Source: Streblospio benedicti (Eukaryota > Annelida > Polychaeta > Spionida > Spionidae). From it: 64,000 nt of DNA. Where the stretch lies: assembly GCA_019095985.1 (NCBI GenBank), contig CM032666.1:9247272-9311271 (forward strand), given 5' to 3'. Positions within the stretch are counted from its first letter, which is position 1, and the number at the start of each line of letters is the position of its first letter. The notes under the pieces were generated by a model. The model made no database searches. It was not told where the DNA came from and worked only from the letters and a program-made list of their open reading frames with translations. This document shows, piece after piece, positions 1-10,988 of the stretch. A program made the translations under genes and the position numbers.

Positions 1-3000
1 GTCTGTAAAGTGTATCTTCCTCCCTGTATGGCATCCTAATCAAGCTCATGAGTCCGAAGGGACAGTGAACGAAATGTCGACTTCTGATGCTGATTTAATA
101 TTAACTGATTGTTTCGAATCGGTTAATTATGTTAGGATATATTCTTGCCGGTACTCTCGATGTTTGTGTATTCCTTGCTTGTGGGTGTGTGAAATGATGG
201 GCTGGCAGTGTTGGTTGATGCGTGTTATACTCAAATAATACTACTATTTGTGAAAATTGTACTAAATCTGTATTAATGTTAAAACATGAACAAAACATAA
301 AACAATGTAAACAAACAATCAATGCTTTGAAAAATCGTGCATATGGTTGGACGTTCATTATGAGAAGAAACTCCCATCATTCAGCATCATTCAAGTCATG
401 AAGCCTATCTAGTTTCCCATTCATTCACGTTTGGTTTTTTACCACTGTGATGCAAATCCAGGCACCTGTAGTAGGTGGTAGAGTACACACTGTCCATGCA
501 CACAGCCCTGGATAATCCTGCATTGAGTGCATGATTCTTGAGCCCGCATCATCAATGCTGTTTACAATTGATCAATGCCAGTTGTGTGAGTATCATTGTA
601 TTGTGCTTTTATCTGTTTTGGCTGTTGGGCAAGTTATTGTTTTTTTTTTAGCAAAATGTAGGTATAGGTCTCATTTTTATTATTATTTATATGCTCTATT
701 GAGTACACCACGTAATTGATATATATCTAGGCATAGTAGATGGGTGTTGTATCATAATATTTGTATTATATTTCATTTTATTAATAAAATGATCTGGCAT
801 AGTGAAGATGTATTTTTTTCATCTTTGTATACAGTTATGTACATAGTGATGTACATGTAGCTTCGGGATGTAGCTTTTTACATCTTCTTACATCAAATAT
901 TGTATATTGATGGCAGTTGTGTTTGAATATAGCTTAATTTTGTTTTATCGTTTGAATATTGAGGAATATGCTTTTCTTTATACAGTGGAATGTATGAACA
1001 TGGGTATCTTTTTATGTCATAATATTTGCATATATATTCATATTCGGCTTAATCTTAGTCTTTAAATAAAAGCAGATCCATATGCTTACAAAGATAAATA
1101 TTAATTGATCATCTTTAGTGCAAAGTACATAATTTTTTTCAATTATTCAAAATTGAAAGTTATGAGATGGCTTATCAACATAAATTTTTACTGGCTTCTG
1201 CTCTTGTTTTCCATGATTTTTTATTTTTAGACTTCAAGATAAGAACTCCATGTATATTTTTAACAAACAATTGCTGTGGTTAGCAGAATTTTTTTACAAA
1301 ACTTTTAACTGTGAGGCAATCAACTTTTCTTGTGTTATTTTTAAAATAAATCTTGACGCCGTTGTAAATGTGATAAAATTTCCTCGATCCAGACTGCTTT
1401 CAAATTGTGTATGCTCAGCTGGCAGTGATGGAACCACAAATGCATGATATCATACCAGGTGCCACTCACAATGATGACGCGGCCATGTAACTAATATAAA
1501 ACATATCTGCATGTCAGATTTATAACCAAGCATCTAAAACTGGAAAACGTCATTGTTGTAAGGTTTTGAATAATACAGCATACAGATAGTCATGATTGGA
1601 AATGCATGTTTTTTCAAAGTTTCATTTTTTTCTATCATTGGTTTACAATGTATATTTTACAAATATTCTGACAACAATGGTAAAATGTTCATTAGGGATC
1701 AGAAGTTTTTCACTAATTCAACATTTTTGAAATAATCTTTGAAAGTATCTTTCATTGACCCTGACAAATACTTCTATATTTGTTTGATAAACTCAGTTTG
1801 ACCGACTGGTCACTAACCGATAAAAATGAAAACTTTGTTCACAATTGCAAGAACTAAGTTGGGAGAATGAGAATGAAAGTTTTTGGTGAGTGATCATAAA
1901 ATCTCTGTATGCATGATTCTGCACTTCCTAGTATAAAAATTTATGATATTTTGAATATCTAAATTCTGTCGATATAGAATTGAAATTGACAAAGGCAAAA
2001 TATTTCAATATCATGATTGTAATTTTGTTGTTTTTTATCTTGCCATCTGTGCAAGAACGTTGTTATCATTTTTTGCAATACTTTGTGACACATTCTTGAT
2101 ATTAGATTGAAATGAGACATTAGTAGTTGTCATGGATACATTTTTTACATAAAGTTTTCTTGATTTATTACCAGTGTGTGATAATTTATCAAGCTTGTCA
2201 ATCGTTTTTCAGCTTTCAATCCATCTAATTAGTTTTTCTAACTGAAACAATTTAATAATTTAAAAAATTAACTTTGGCTATGGTATTTAATTTGACAATG
2301 TCTTATTGTGAAATAATGCAGTGTATTCAATTGGAAAAAAAAAGAAAGTTTCATCAAGTTTATGTTGTTTGCATATAAGAAGGATTTGTGACTAGATTAT
2401 TTGCAATTCTGTGTAAAAAGTTCCTTCGGCCAAAATGGATTCTAAGATAAGATTTCTAACAGGTGTTGAGATGAAATTCGAATATTTACTGAACGAATCC
2501 CTAGTGTATACACAATACATCTCACGGCCACTCAACTTCTTTTTTTTTTAATTCACAGATATTCCTATTCCAACAAAAACCTTACCATTTGACAGAAAAC
2601 TAGTAAGATGGTCTTCTTGTGTCTTTTGAAAAAAACCATGATAATGAATTTAAGACAGGAAGGCACACAAACATAATGGGTGTTGTTACTTTTACTGAGC
2701 ATAACATATGTTTATGCGGAGATTATCTTTCTTTGTTTAGCAATTTGACAAAGTATGTCTTTTGGCTGAATTCTGCTCATCATAGGGATTTATTTAATGT
2801 GCTGTTTGAAGTGACTCAGCAGATTTGACGGACAGCTTTGAATATAGTGATCAGTATAAATAAACCAAAAGTACAGTATAAATAAACTAGTAGTACATTT
2901 GGCAATACAAACGCTTTTTTTTAGGTGGAGCTAAAAATGTATGAATGAAGATTGTAATCTTGAACTTGTGACATAGAGTAAATGCATTCTTTTCAGTCAT

Positions 3001-3640
3001 TGAGCACTTCAAAGAGTGGGTTGCTAATAAATTATGATGTCTTTATTACTTAGAGACATGGCTATACATATTTATGGTTAGGTCAAGGTCAGATACTAAT
3101 CTTTAAGCTAGATTTTCTTCTAGTAAAGAAATATATATGACAAAAGAATAATGAAATATCTAGGCTGACATTGTTTCACCAAATGGGACCTCAGTTAGAA
3201 GATTTGTATGTAATAAGAAATCATGTGGGGAGAATGATTCTCTCGAATTCAACTTCTTAATTATTGCATGTAATTTTTCATCAACATCTGTTGATCTGTT
3301 GATCTGTTAGGTCATTTAAAAAGATTGACTGATCTTGACATATTGTAGTCCAGTTACAAGTGTTCACGTAGAATTCTTAGATCCTCAATTTCATTGTAAA
3401 TTTAAAAAATTTTTTTTTTTCTTTCAAAGTATTTTCTTATAGCTTTTCATACAAGTTAAAAGCTAAAAAGAACAGAAAAAAATCTGACGTTGATGTCAAT
3501 GGATAATTCAAAATCATTTCCCGATAGCATTGAATTGAATCACTACTGAGATGTGGAAATACCAATACAATTATCAAAATCACTATAAATGTGAAAATAC
3601 CGAGGTATAATACCGATACAATTCTGCTTGTAAATCACTA
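1..3640. other. Gene-free AT-rich stretch
   Basis: No coding sequence is recognised on either strand; the short open frames are random in composition. It contains T-runs, a TACATGTA at 852, a small tandem duplication around 2852-2890 (CAGTATAAATAAAC twice), a triplicated TGTTGATC-like run near 3288-3310, and a TCAAGGTCA site at 3083-3091. Confidence 0.6.
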
Positions 3641-3644
3641 GCAC

Positions 3645-3749
3645 TACCCAGAATGCCCTTGAACCCCGATCCTTCTCTTGACCCAGATGTTGTATCCAGG
3701 CACAAATTGCTATACATGGATATGCCCTGGATCTTGCTGACTATAAAAG
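3645..3749 (+). promoter_or_regulatory. Orphan TATA promoter-like block with a ZNF143/Staf-like site
   Basis: A textbook TATA box (CTATAAAAGG, TATAAAAG at 3742-3749) lies about 85 bp downstream of TACCCAGAATGCCCT (3645-3659). That sequence fits the first 15 positions of the Staf/ZNF143 consensus as I remember it (YWCCCRNMATSCMYY). The block is more GC-rich than its surroundings. No open frame or RNA gene is recognised just downstream, so what it would transcribe is unknown. The pairing could be chance. Confidence 0.25.
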
Positions 3750-6700
3750 GGGCCCACATGATACTGTTTACATTTGGTGTTTCCTGTGATTAACTTTCTA
3801 GAGGACTATATTAGGGTGTAATGATGATAGGTATAGAATGATGAGACTTTTAGGACCTGTGATTAATTTGTATACATCTGATCATTTATATACATTACCG
3901 AAAAATTAAAATTCAGGACTCATGTTTGACTTTTTTATGAAAGGTAGTTTACAGGGTCTGTGCAGTGAACTACAAATGCTAATGAGCTGTATGAATCAAC
4001 TATAATATAAGTACAACACTTAGATATACACAAAATTTTCAATACTTTTTTTCAGTATTTTTAAATCAGCATAAATACAAGCTTATAGGAGATCTCATTA
4101 TGTAAAATCTTACAGCAGTCCAACGTATAATAATAATCATGTATGACTGTGTATTAGTGTGATTGCTGTTAGGATGTCCACACAATGATGCACATGTTAT
4201 GCAAGATTTTGACATGACTAGCCTGCCTAAAATGATCTAAATTTGATCATAGTTCAACCTTATAAGGTCATGTGCCGATCAGCCTAATCTGTATGATGTT
4301 TTGATTCCACAACAACATGGTGTGCACATGCATTTTGATGACGCCATGCAGAAGACAGTAATCAGTACATGAGGAAGTGCACACCGAATGACCAGGGGCA
4401 CATCAAACAATACTGCACTGACATCCAGGGCAGCGGATGCTTTGCACCAGTACTTTTAGAGGATTAGGCCGCACCCACTTTACCAATCACTGTGATGACA
4501 CTGGGTGTGTGATTCAACAAGTACTTGTAAGGAACTAAAGTACATTATCTTCGTCTTGTTGACAGTGTTAGTAATTATGAAGACCTGCGAAGGTTTGAAG
4601 ATGACTAGGAGGATGGGGAGTAATGCGGCATAATATGCGATTACTAGTGGACACAGGTGTTTTTGGAAGACTAGCCAGTGTGCATATTATCTAGTAAAAA
4701 GATATTTGAACTTTTAACGTTATGTGCTATTTTTATGTAAAACCTGATCTTGTGAATATGTTCACAGATGTTTACATAGATTAGGATTTATTAATTCTGT
4801 TCTTAATTGAAGTTCAAACATATTATTTATACACTCTAGTTAATCATAGTCTTCATTGTTGTAGCAAGTCACCCCAGTCTACTGTGCCATTTATATTTAT
4901 TAATGTCCACAACACACTGATGTGACAAACTCACCCTCCAGGTTAGGTGTACCAATTTTACTTAGAATGCAAAGCAAAAGTTTGAAATTTTAGTTTGACG
5001 TAATTGCACAAATCGTGAAAAAAATATCCACTGCATGGCAAGACAACTCAAAATCAAGAGAAGTCATCACCAGATTACAATTGATAGTTTTCTATCAGAA
5101 TAGTAATACTGTCCCCATGGATACAATGTGACAGTGTTATATTTGCTTGCACATTACCTGTGATGTTAATCCGGAAGAAATATTATTATAACTCATAGAG
5201 TTAAACAAATACGAAGTAGAAAAATAACTATCATTAGTTTTGTCACATTTACGAGAGAAATTATTTGGGAATCATCGGCGTGTGGGTTTTAGTGGCAAAC
5301 TTGTCACCGTGCGGGTAATGCCAGTCTGGCAATAATGCCCATAAAATCACTCCATAATAGAAAATGCCAGAACAAATCATTCTTACTTCGCTTTGTGAGT
5401 TACCCAAGAGGTTTGTATGGAAAATCTCGAGCTTAACCTAAAGCTGCGTCCAAAATATTTAGTTATGACAGAGGATTTGTTGATTTCATTCAAAGTGACA
5501 AGTATTGAGCTGTTGCGTCTTGAGTGATTTTGCTTCATCGTAGGAGTTAATCTGATGTGAGCTTTTTCGGATTGGAGACATAATGGCCCCATACATATTG
5601 CCAAGTTTGCGTGTTAAATATCACAAAATATATGAAGATGAAAAGTCGTTTATGCATGGGATACCTATATGGTTGACTAGAGAATCAACTTATGGACCTA
5701 TATGCAGTTTAAAGTTAGACTTTTCCTTGTGATTAAAATGACGTACGATTGCACGAATTATGGTCAATTGGACAAGTGAATTGAATTCAGCACTAGTTCT
5801 CCCCAATTTTTTGCTAGTCTGGACTAGCCGATGAGTGACTAAATAGGAGACTGAATTAAGTTACAATAACTGTGAACAATAAAAGTAGAAAAGACAAAGG
5901 TCGCAGTTAATATTTTGAGTAAGAAATTCAAGTCAATGAATTTAGTTATTAGGAAATTATGCTTTTGTAATAAAGTTGCCATGAGTATGCAAATCAGGTA
6001 GTTATGTGCAACTTAATGTGCCCTTAGATTTGTTGACCAGATCATAAAATATCAAAATTTTCATCTCCACTTCTTCTAATTAGGATTCAATGGACATGTT
6101 TATCACTTCCCTTTAGCCATTGCCTCAGTTTTATGTTGTTCAACTTTAATTGACATTTTCACAGCCTCCAATGGAGTAACTGCCCACAGGCTCTTTCCTG
6201 AAAGAGAAGTGAAGTGAAGTCATCGTCATGAGAATTTGTAGATGAAAAATATGAAAACATTTGTCTTGATATTTTTTATTTAACATGTGTGTCATAATTC
6301 TAAATACTCATGGATATGTTCTAACCTAATTAACCAGATTCACCAGATATTTCAATTATATCTGAAGATAAACTTGCCTTGTCCAACAGCTTTCTCCATC
6401 TATTATTCACCAATTTTACCAATTTATTTTTTGATCAAGCAAATTGTATATCACACTTTGATGTGCAGATGACAATTTAAAAACATCTCTGCTTCAAGTG
6501 GGTCCGATTACGTCTTGCAACAATAAGTAATACGGCTTCTAATTGCAAGGGGGCGTTGTGATTAATAGTAGAGATACACGCTAACATTGGATAATAGAGG
6601 GGAAGTAATGACTAACCATTACATTGACTGCGCTTGAGGTGTGTTTCTTATGAATTTATGATTGGCTTTGTTCTAATAGGTCGTGACTTGGCATAATCAG

Positions 6701-7019
6701 TTGTTCTCATGTCAAGAATGTATGCTGCTGCTCTTTGGAGTGATCAAACTCCTCACAGCTTTGGTGGTCGCTGAAATCAACAAATACAAATATCACTTGA
6801 TTTATTTTTCACTTTTTATTTAATCATTTATGTTATGATTATATCTTGGTGAGTACAAATAGCTATTTAAAGGAATTATACAAATTCACCTTTTATGATG
6901 AAATCGCAAAGTTTTCATTCAAGCTTTTTATGTGTAAATGTTTCACACACCATGAAGTATCAAGTTACTGCTGCAGTGGAGTATTAGCCGCATCACCTGT
7001 TCATATTAATTCAATCACC
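3750..7019. other. Gene-free stretch
   Basis: AT-rich unique DNA. A slightly GC-richer part at about 4300-4530 has no coherent reading frame. No repeats or exons are recognised. Confidence 0.55.
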
Positions 7020-7505
7020 TCTCACTAGAGGGCGCCGACAGACATCTAACAACAGAAGCCTATTGTTGAAGGTGGAATCCCCGAGTGTTGTGGGGAATCC
7101 CCACGGGCACTGCAAAGCAGCCGCAATCATTTTCACCGCATGTTTTATTCATACTCTTAATTTTCTTGACAATTGGTGTGTGACGCAAGCATGCGATAGA
7201 TATTGTTTTGGCAGAGAATAGAGCACGGTCCCAGAGGAGCAGCTTATGACCAGTGCACAGGGAAGGTAGATCCAATATGGATAAAATGCTGCTCCGCGGA
7301 GCAGTTAATTGCTGTTAATAGGGTTCCGTGTGAAGTGTAATACTGGGATTGGGCTAAATAGTTTCCATCTGGCGATGCCTCTTTGATGAAAATCTAAATT
7401 GTAATTAGCAGTTGAGGTAAAAAACGCTTTGAAAAGATGTGCACTCGAGTCTGTGCTTCTAATTAAAAGAAATGATATTGAGAAGGCAATTAGCCGCAAT
7501 TAAGC
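7020..7505. promoter_or_regulatory. Candidate enhancer: paired kappaB-like sites, GC palindrome, homeodomain sites
   Basis: This mixed-composition block stands out from its AT-rich surroundings. It holds two Rel/NF-kappaB-like sites 18 bp apart, GGAATCCCC (7074-7082) and the perfect palindromic GGGGAATCCCC (7092-7102). It also holds a perfect 16-bp palindrome CTGCTCCGCGGAGCAG (7289-7304) and several TAATTA/TAATTG-type homeodomain cores (7305-7500). No coding frame is convincing. The enhancer role is inferred from motif density only. Confidence 0.3.
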
Positions 7506-8245
7506 AAACAATGATATTTCTTAGTTGAAGAAGTTTGCGGTGGTTACCCATCTGTGTTGTTTATTATGTAACTAAAACAATAGCCTGCAATACAAATATT
7601 AGTTTTTTTAGAAATTATTGAAGATTTTAATCGTAATCAATAATGTTTTGTTTCTTGTCAATTTTAGAACATCTTTGCTTAAAAGATATTACCTGAAAAT
7701 GTAGTTCCATGATTCGACCTGTACCTTGTTATTAATTGGTACTAAAAGTCTATTTTTAAGTCTTAAATCATCTTCATTTAAAGAAGTACTTTTATATCAA
7801 CATAATAGAATTTGGTCATTTCATCGGTCATTAAAGTCTCCAGGGATTTCTGACCTTTGCAGCCAAATGTATTCAACTTCCATTCAAATATATCTACAAT
7901 GTACTTGCAATAAGTCTATAATTACATCTAATCACACATCTAATTGACTTTTACCTCATACCAACCTGAATATCTTCAGGGTTGATCTTTATCACAACGT
8001 TTCTAATCCAGCGGGCACAATACGATATGCTTTTACAACCAACTCCCTTGGTGTTAAATACTCGTACATGCCAAATTAAGCATGATATGCGGTGGTGGTG
8101 CCCATTTGTGGAAGTAGCGGCGGCGTGTGACCCATGGGGGTGTTTGTAACGTTTGTTTTGCCCCGGAGCTTCTGACAAAGATAATGTGGCGAACTTTGAT
8201 GGTAAATGTGGTAATGTAGATCGCAGCTAGGTGTGACCACAGGCG
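7506..8245. other. Gene-free stretch
   Basis: No coding sequence is recognised. The part from about 7970 to 8240 is GC-richer and unique, and may belong to the same regulatory domain as the flanking blocks. Confidence 0.5.
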
Positions 8246-8275
8246 AAAGTTTGCACCTGCGCGGGTGCAAACTTT
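8246..8275. repeat. Perfect inverted repeat, 12-bp arms with 6-bp loop
   Basis: AAAGTTTGCACC and its exact complement GGTGCAAACTTT surround TGCGCG. The right arm runs into a short direct repeat (ACTTTGCGGG twice, 8271-8290). It would form a strong hairpin in single-stranded DNA or RNA. There is no T-run to suggest termination and no gene next to it. Confidence 0.7.
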
Positions 8276-8926
8276 GCGGGACTTTGCGGGATAACTTTAC
8301 AGACAACAATACAGAGATGTCTTGCCCTTGTTAAAGGATCAAAGATACATGCAAAGAGCCGCAGATTACAGGTGAAATAATATTGTGGCGATTGGTGTAA
8401 TCTGGCCTAATCATAGTGGTCACCTTGGAGAAAGCGTTTCATCAATTGTTGTGGGATGATCCTCAAATGGCTTGTAGAATAGCGGCTTACGTTTTGGTCA
8501 TTGAAAGTGTGATACTTGAGCTACCGCAAGTAACAGTTATTAAGAACAGATGGACATAATGATGGTTAACAAGGTCAGTGATAATAAGTTTGCATAGGGA
8601 CTAGAATTGCCCAAAAGATGCTACTCGAGTTGACACGATGCGGCCGTTCTGCAAATATTAATTATAACCGGGGCGAATTCCATTTAAATAATCCCATTGC
8701 AAGTCAACAACTCGGGTGACAAGCATCCATTACACGCATTCAGACGCACACACTGACCGCATTCAGCAACACACTACCAACTATGCCACTTCCTTTGCAA
8801 AAAAGCCTTGCCCTAAGGTGCGGAGCTTTAAGTGAAAGTGGACACAGGACACTTGGCATTGAGTTTTTAGGTGTGCAGCAGTGACGGTCGGTCACTTTAC
8901 ATGTCCTCTAGTGGTCACTAGTGGGC
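8276..8926. other. Gene-free unique sequence
   Basis: Mixed-composition DNA, regulatory in appearance (for example CAAATATTAATTATAACC near 8653), with no exon, RNA gene or repeat recognised. Confidence 0.5.
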
Positions 8927-9472
8927 TACAGTGGAACCTGTCTGTGGAAACCTCTATACAGCGACCACCTGTCTGACTTGACCGCATTTCATTCCTCCAG
9001 TTCTTTTATATCATAGATGAAATGAAACTCTGTTTACAAGACACATGTTTTAAATGGACATCTAACTTAACGCAAAGGTGTCCATACAAGACAGGTTGTA
9101 CTATACTTGGGGTAATAATACGCATTATTAAGTGGTGTGCAAAATGTGGCAGCATTCAACATGTGTCATTACGGATTACTACACACTGATTGTCAATGCT
9201 GCTGTTGTGTTGAGTGACATGTGAGATGATGAGTGATGAGTTTCTGCCATTGTCTGTGTTGAAAAAACATGGCTCTTTTCAATTTGAAACAAATTGAAAT
9301 GGAATAAAATTGTATGGGAAGTTCCCATTGGTATTACAAGGATTTTTTTATGCATGTGTATTCCGAATGTTTGCGTATTGACCTCTCACATTGTATCTTC
9401 TAGTTTTCTTACATTTCTACCACAAATACAATGAAAGACATAGAAGTGGCCACATGGACAGGTTCCACTGTA
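8927..9472. mobile_element. MITE-like DNA transposon relic(s), TIR TACAGTGGAACCTGTC
   Basis: The left end TACAGTGGAACCTGTCTGTGG (8927-8947) is mirrored at the right by CCACATGGACAGGTTCCACTGTA (9450-9472). Both ends finish at a TA dinucleotide, as expected for Tc1/mariner or pogo-type target sites. An internal second end, GACAGGTTGTACTATA near 9091-9106, suggests a short (about 180 bp) element nested at the left with a second fragment at the right. There is no transposase frame. Non-autonomous elements with CAGTGGAACC-type ends and ACCTCTATA-type interiors are, to my knowledge, common in marine invertebrate genomes. Confidence 0.65.
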
Positions 9473-10418
9473 GATAAGATATTTATGAACAAAGAAGTTT
9501 TTTTGCTGATTAACAAAATCATCCCACCAACCAACCAAAGAAGGCATTAGTAGTGTCCAATTAGGTGTATACAAAGTATCCACCTCTGTACACATCTATG
9601 TAAACCCAGAAGGGATGTCACAACCACAAGTCAACATGCCCCGCTCATTTTAGCAAATCAACATAAGTGCCCTTGCTAACAAATCTCCCCCCACCACTGC
9701 TGTTGTTTTGTCCTTAGAGTCCGTGCATTAACAATAGGCATTTAGGAAGTCGCTGGCAGCGCTACTATGGAAATGTAATGTTTGCTTAGTTTCCGACACG
9801 AAAAGTGGCAAATCAACCTGCGTGATGCACGGTTTTGTCATGTATATGAGGTGTCCAGTTTAACTTCCCCACTAATCTCTTTGCATCAATGTTGTCCATC
9901 AGATGAATAATTGCCTACTTCTTGCAATGAATAAGGACGATGTCTTCTTCCTTGTCAAATTAAAACACCTTCATTACGGTGGCAGGATTGAGCGTGTTTT
10001 AGGGATAATTAGAGGCACGATGAATATGTAGATCTGTCGGTGACAAGTATGTGTCAAGTGCTCTGTGATTTATCTCGCTTTCACCTTTGATTAATGAACA
10101 CCTGACTTTTACGATAAATGAGATTATGATTGCAGGTAGTCATAAGGAGATGATGGATCATCAATTCTGTTATGCTTATGCCGCCTTGATCATAATCGGT
10201 GAATAGTGTTTGGTGATATTGATCTTTTAGGTCTTCTTGAGTGGTTCTTCCACGATAAACTGATTTATATAATGAAAGTGTGAATTTTGGTGCTTGCCAA
10301 ATAACTTAAGATGTGCGGAAAAAAAGCCCTAGAATATTTTCTTTAAAAATCGTGAGCAAAAGATGTTTTTTTGATTGTATTTTCTTTAATGGCATTGTGA
10401 AGAAAATATTCTGTCGTA
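9473..10418. other. Gene-free unique sequence
   Basis: Unique DNA. The stretch 9640-10090 is of mixed composition and regulatory in appearance. No exon or repeat is recognised. Confidence 0.5.
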
Positions 10419-10988
10419 TACGGTACCCGCTCATTCAAACGCCCTCCTCCGTTTATCCACCCACCCCCTATTTTGGAAGATTTCGACTCAAACGCTCACC
10501 CCATCCTTTTTTCATAATTTTTACAAACATTAAATTCCTTATGGAAATGGTGTGATAAGTGAACGATTTATCGAACGTTTTCGTTTTCGATTTTGCAAAT
10601 TGCGCCGAACATTTAAATTACTGAGCATGCGCACAGAGACAAAAAAGTCGTGTGCATTTTTGACTTAATGAATAAGTAAGTTATTTTGATTTTCCGATGA
10701 GCATTCGTAATAGATTATTAGGATAACAGATAACAGATTATACAATTATATATTTGAGAACTACAATTGACTAAAACCACGACAATCGATATGACACCCA
10801 GAATCATAGGAAGTTTTACACAGCTGAGCGATAAACGACTATTGGTGGTTACTAACAACCTCCAAGCAGCATCCCTTCCGGTCAGAAACATTTCACTCTA
10901 AACGCCCACCCCCGTTTATCCGCCCACCCCAGCAATTGATTAATTTTGAACTCAAACGCCCTGGGCGTTTGAATGAGTGAATACGGTA
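10419..10988. mobile_element. MITE-like element with about 26-bp terminal inverted repeats
   Basis: The left end TACGGTACCCGCTCATTCAA(ACGCCC) at 10419-10444 is the near-complement of the right end GGGCGTTTGAATGAGTGAATACGGTA (10963-10988). Both ends close on TA. Just inside each end lies a direct, not inverted, copy of a C-rich module: CCGTTTATCCACCCACCCCC near 10450-10469 and CCGTTTATCCGCCCACCCC near 10912-10930. Each is followed by a CTCAAACGC motif. There is no transposase frame. Arrangement and ends fit a non-autonomous DNA transposon. Confidence 0.7.
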
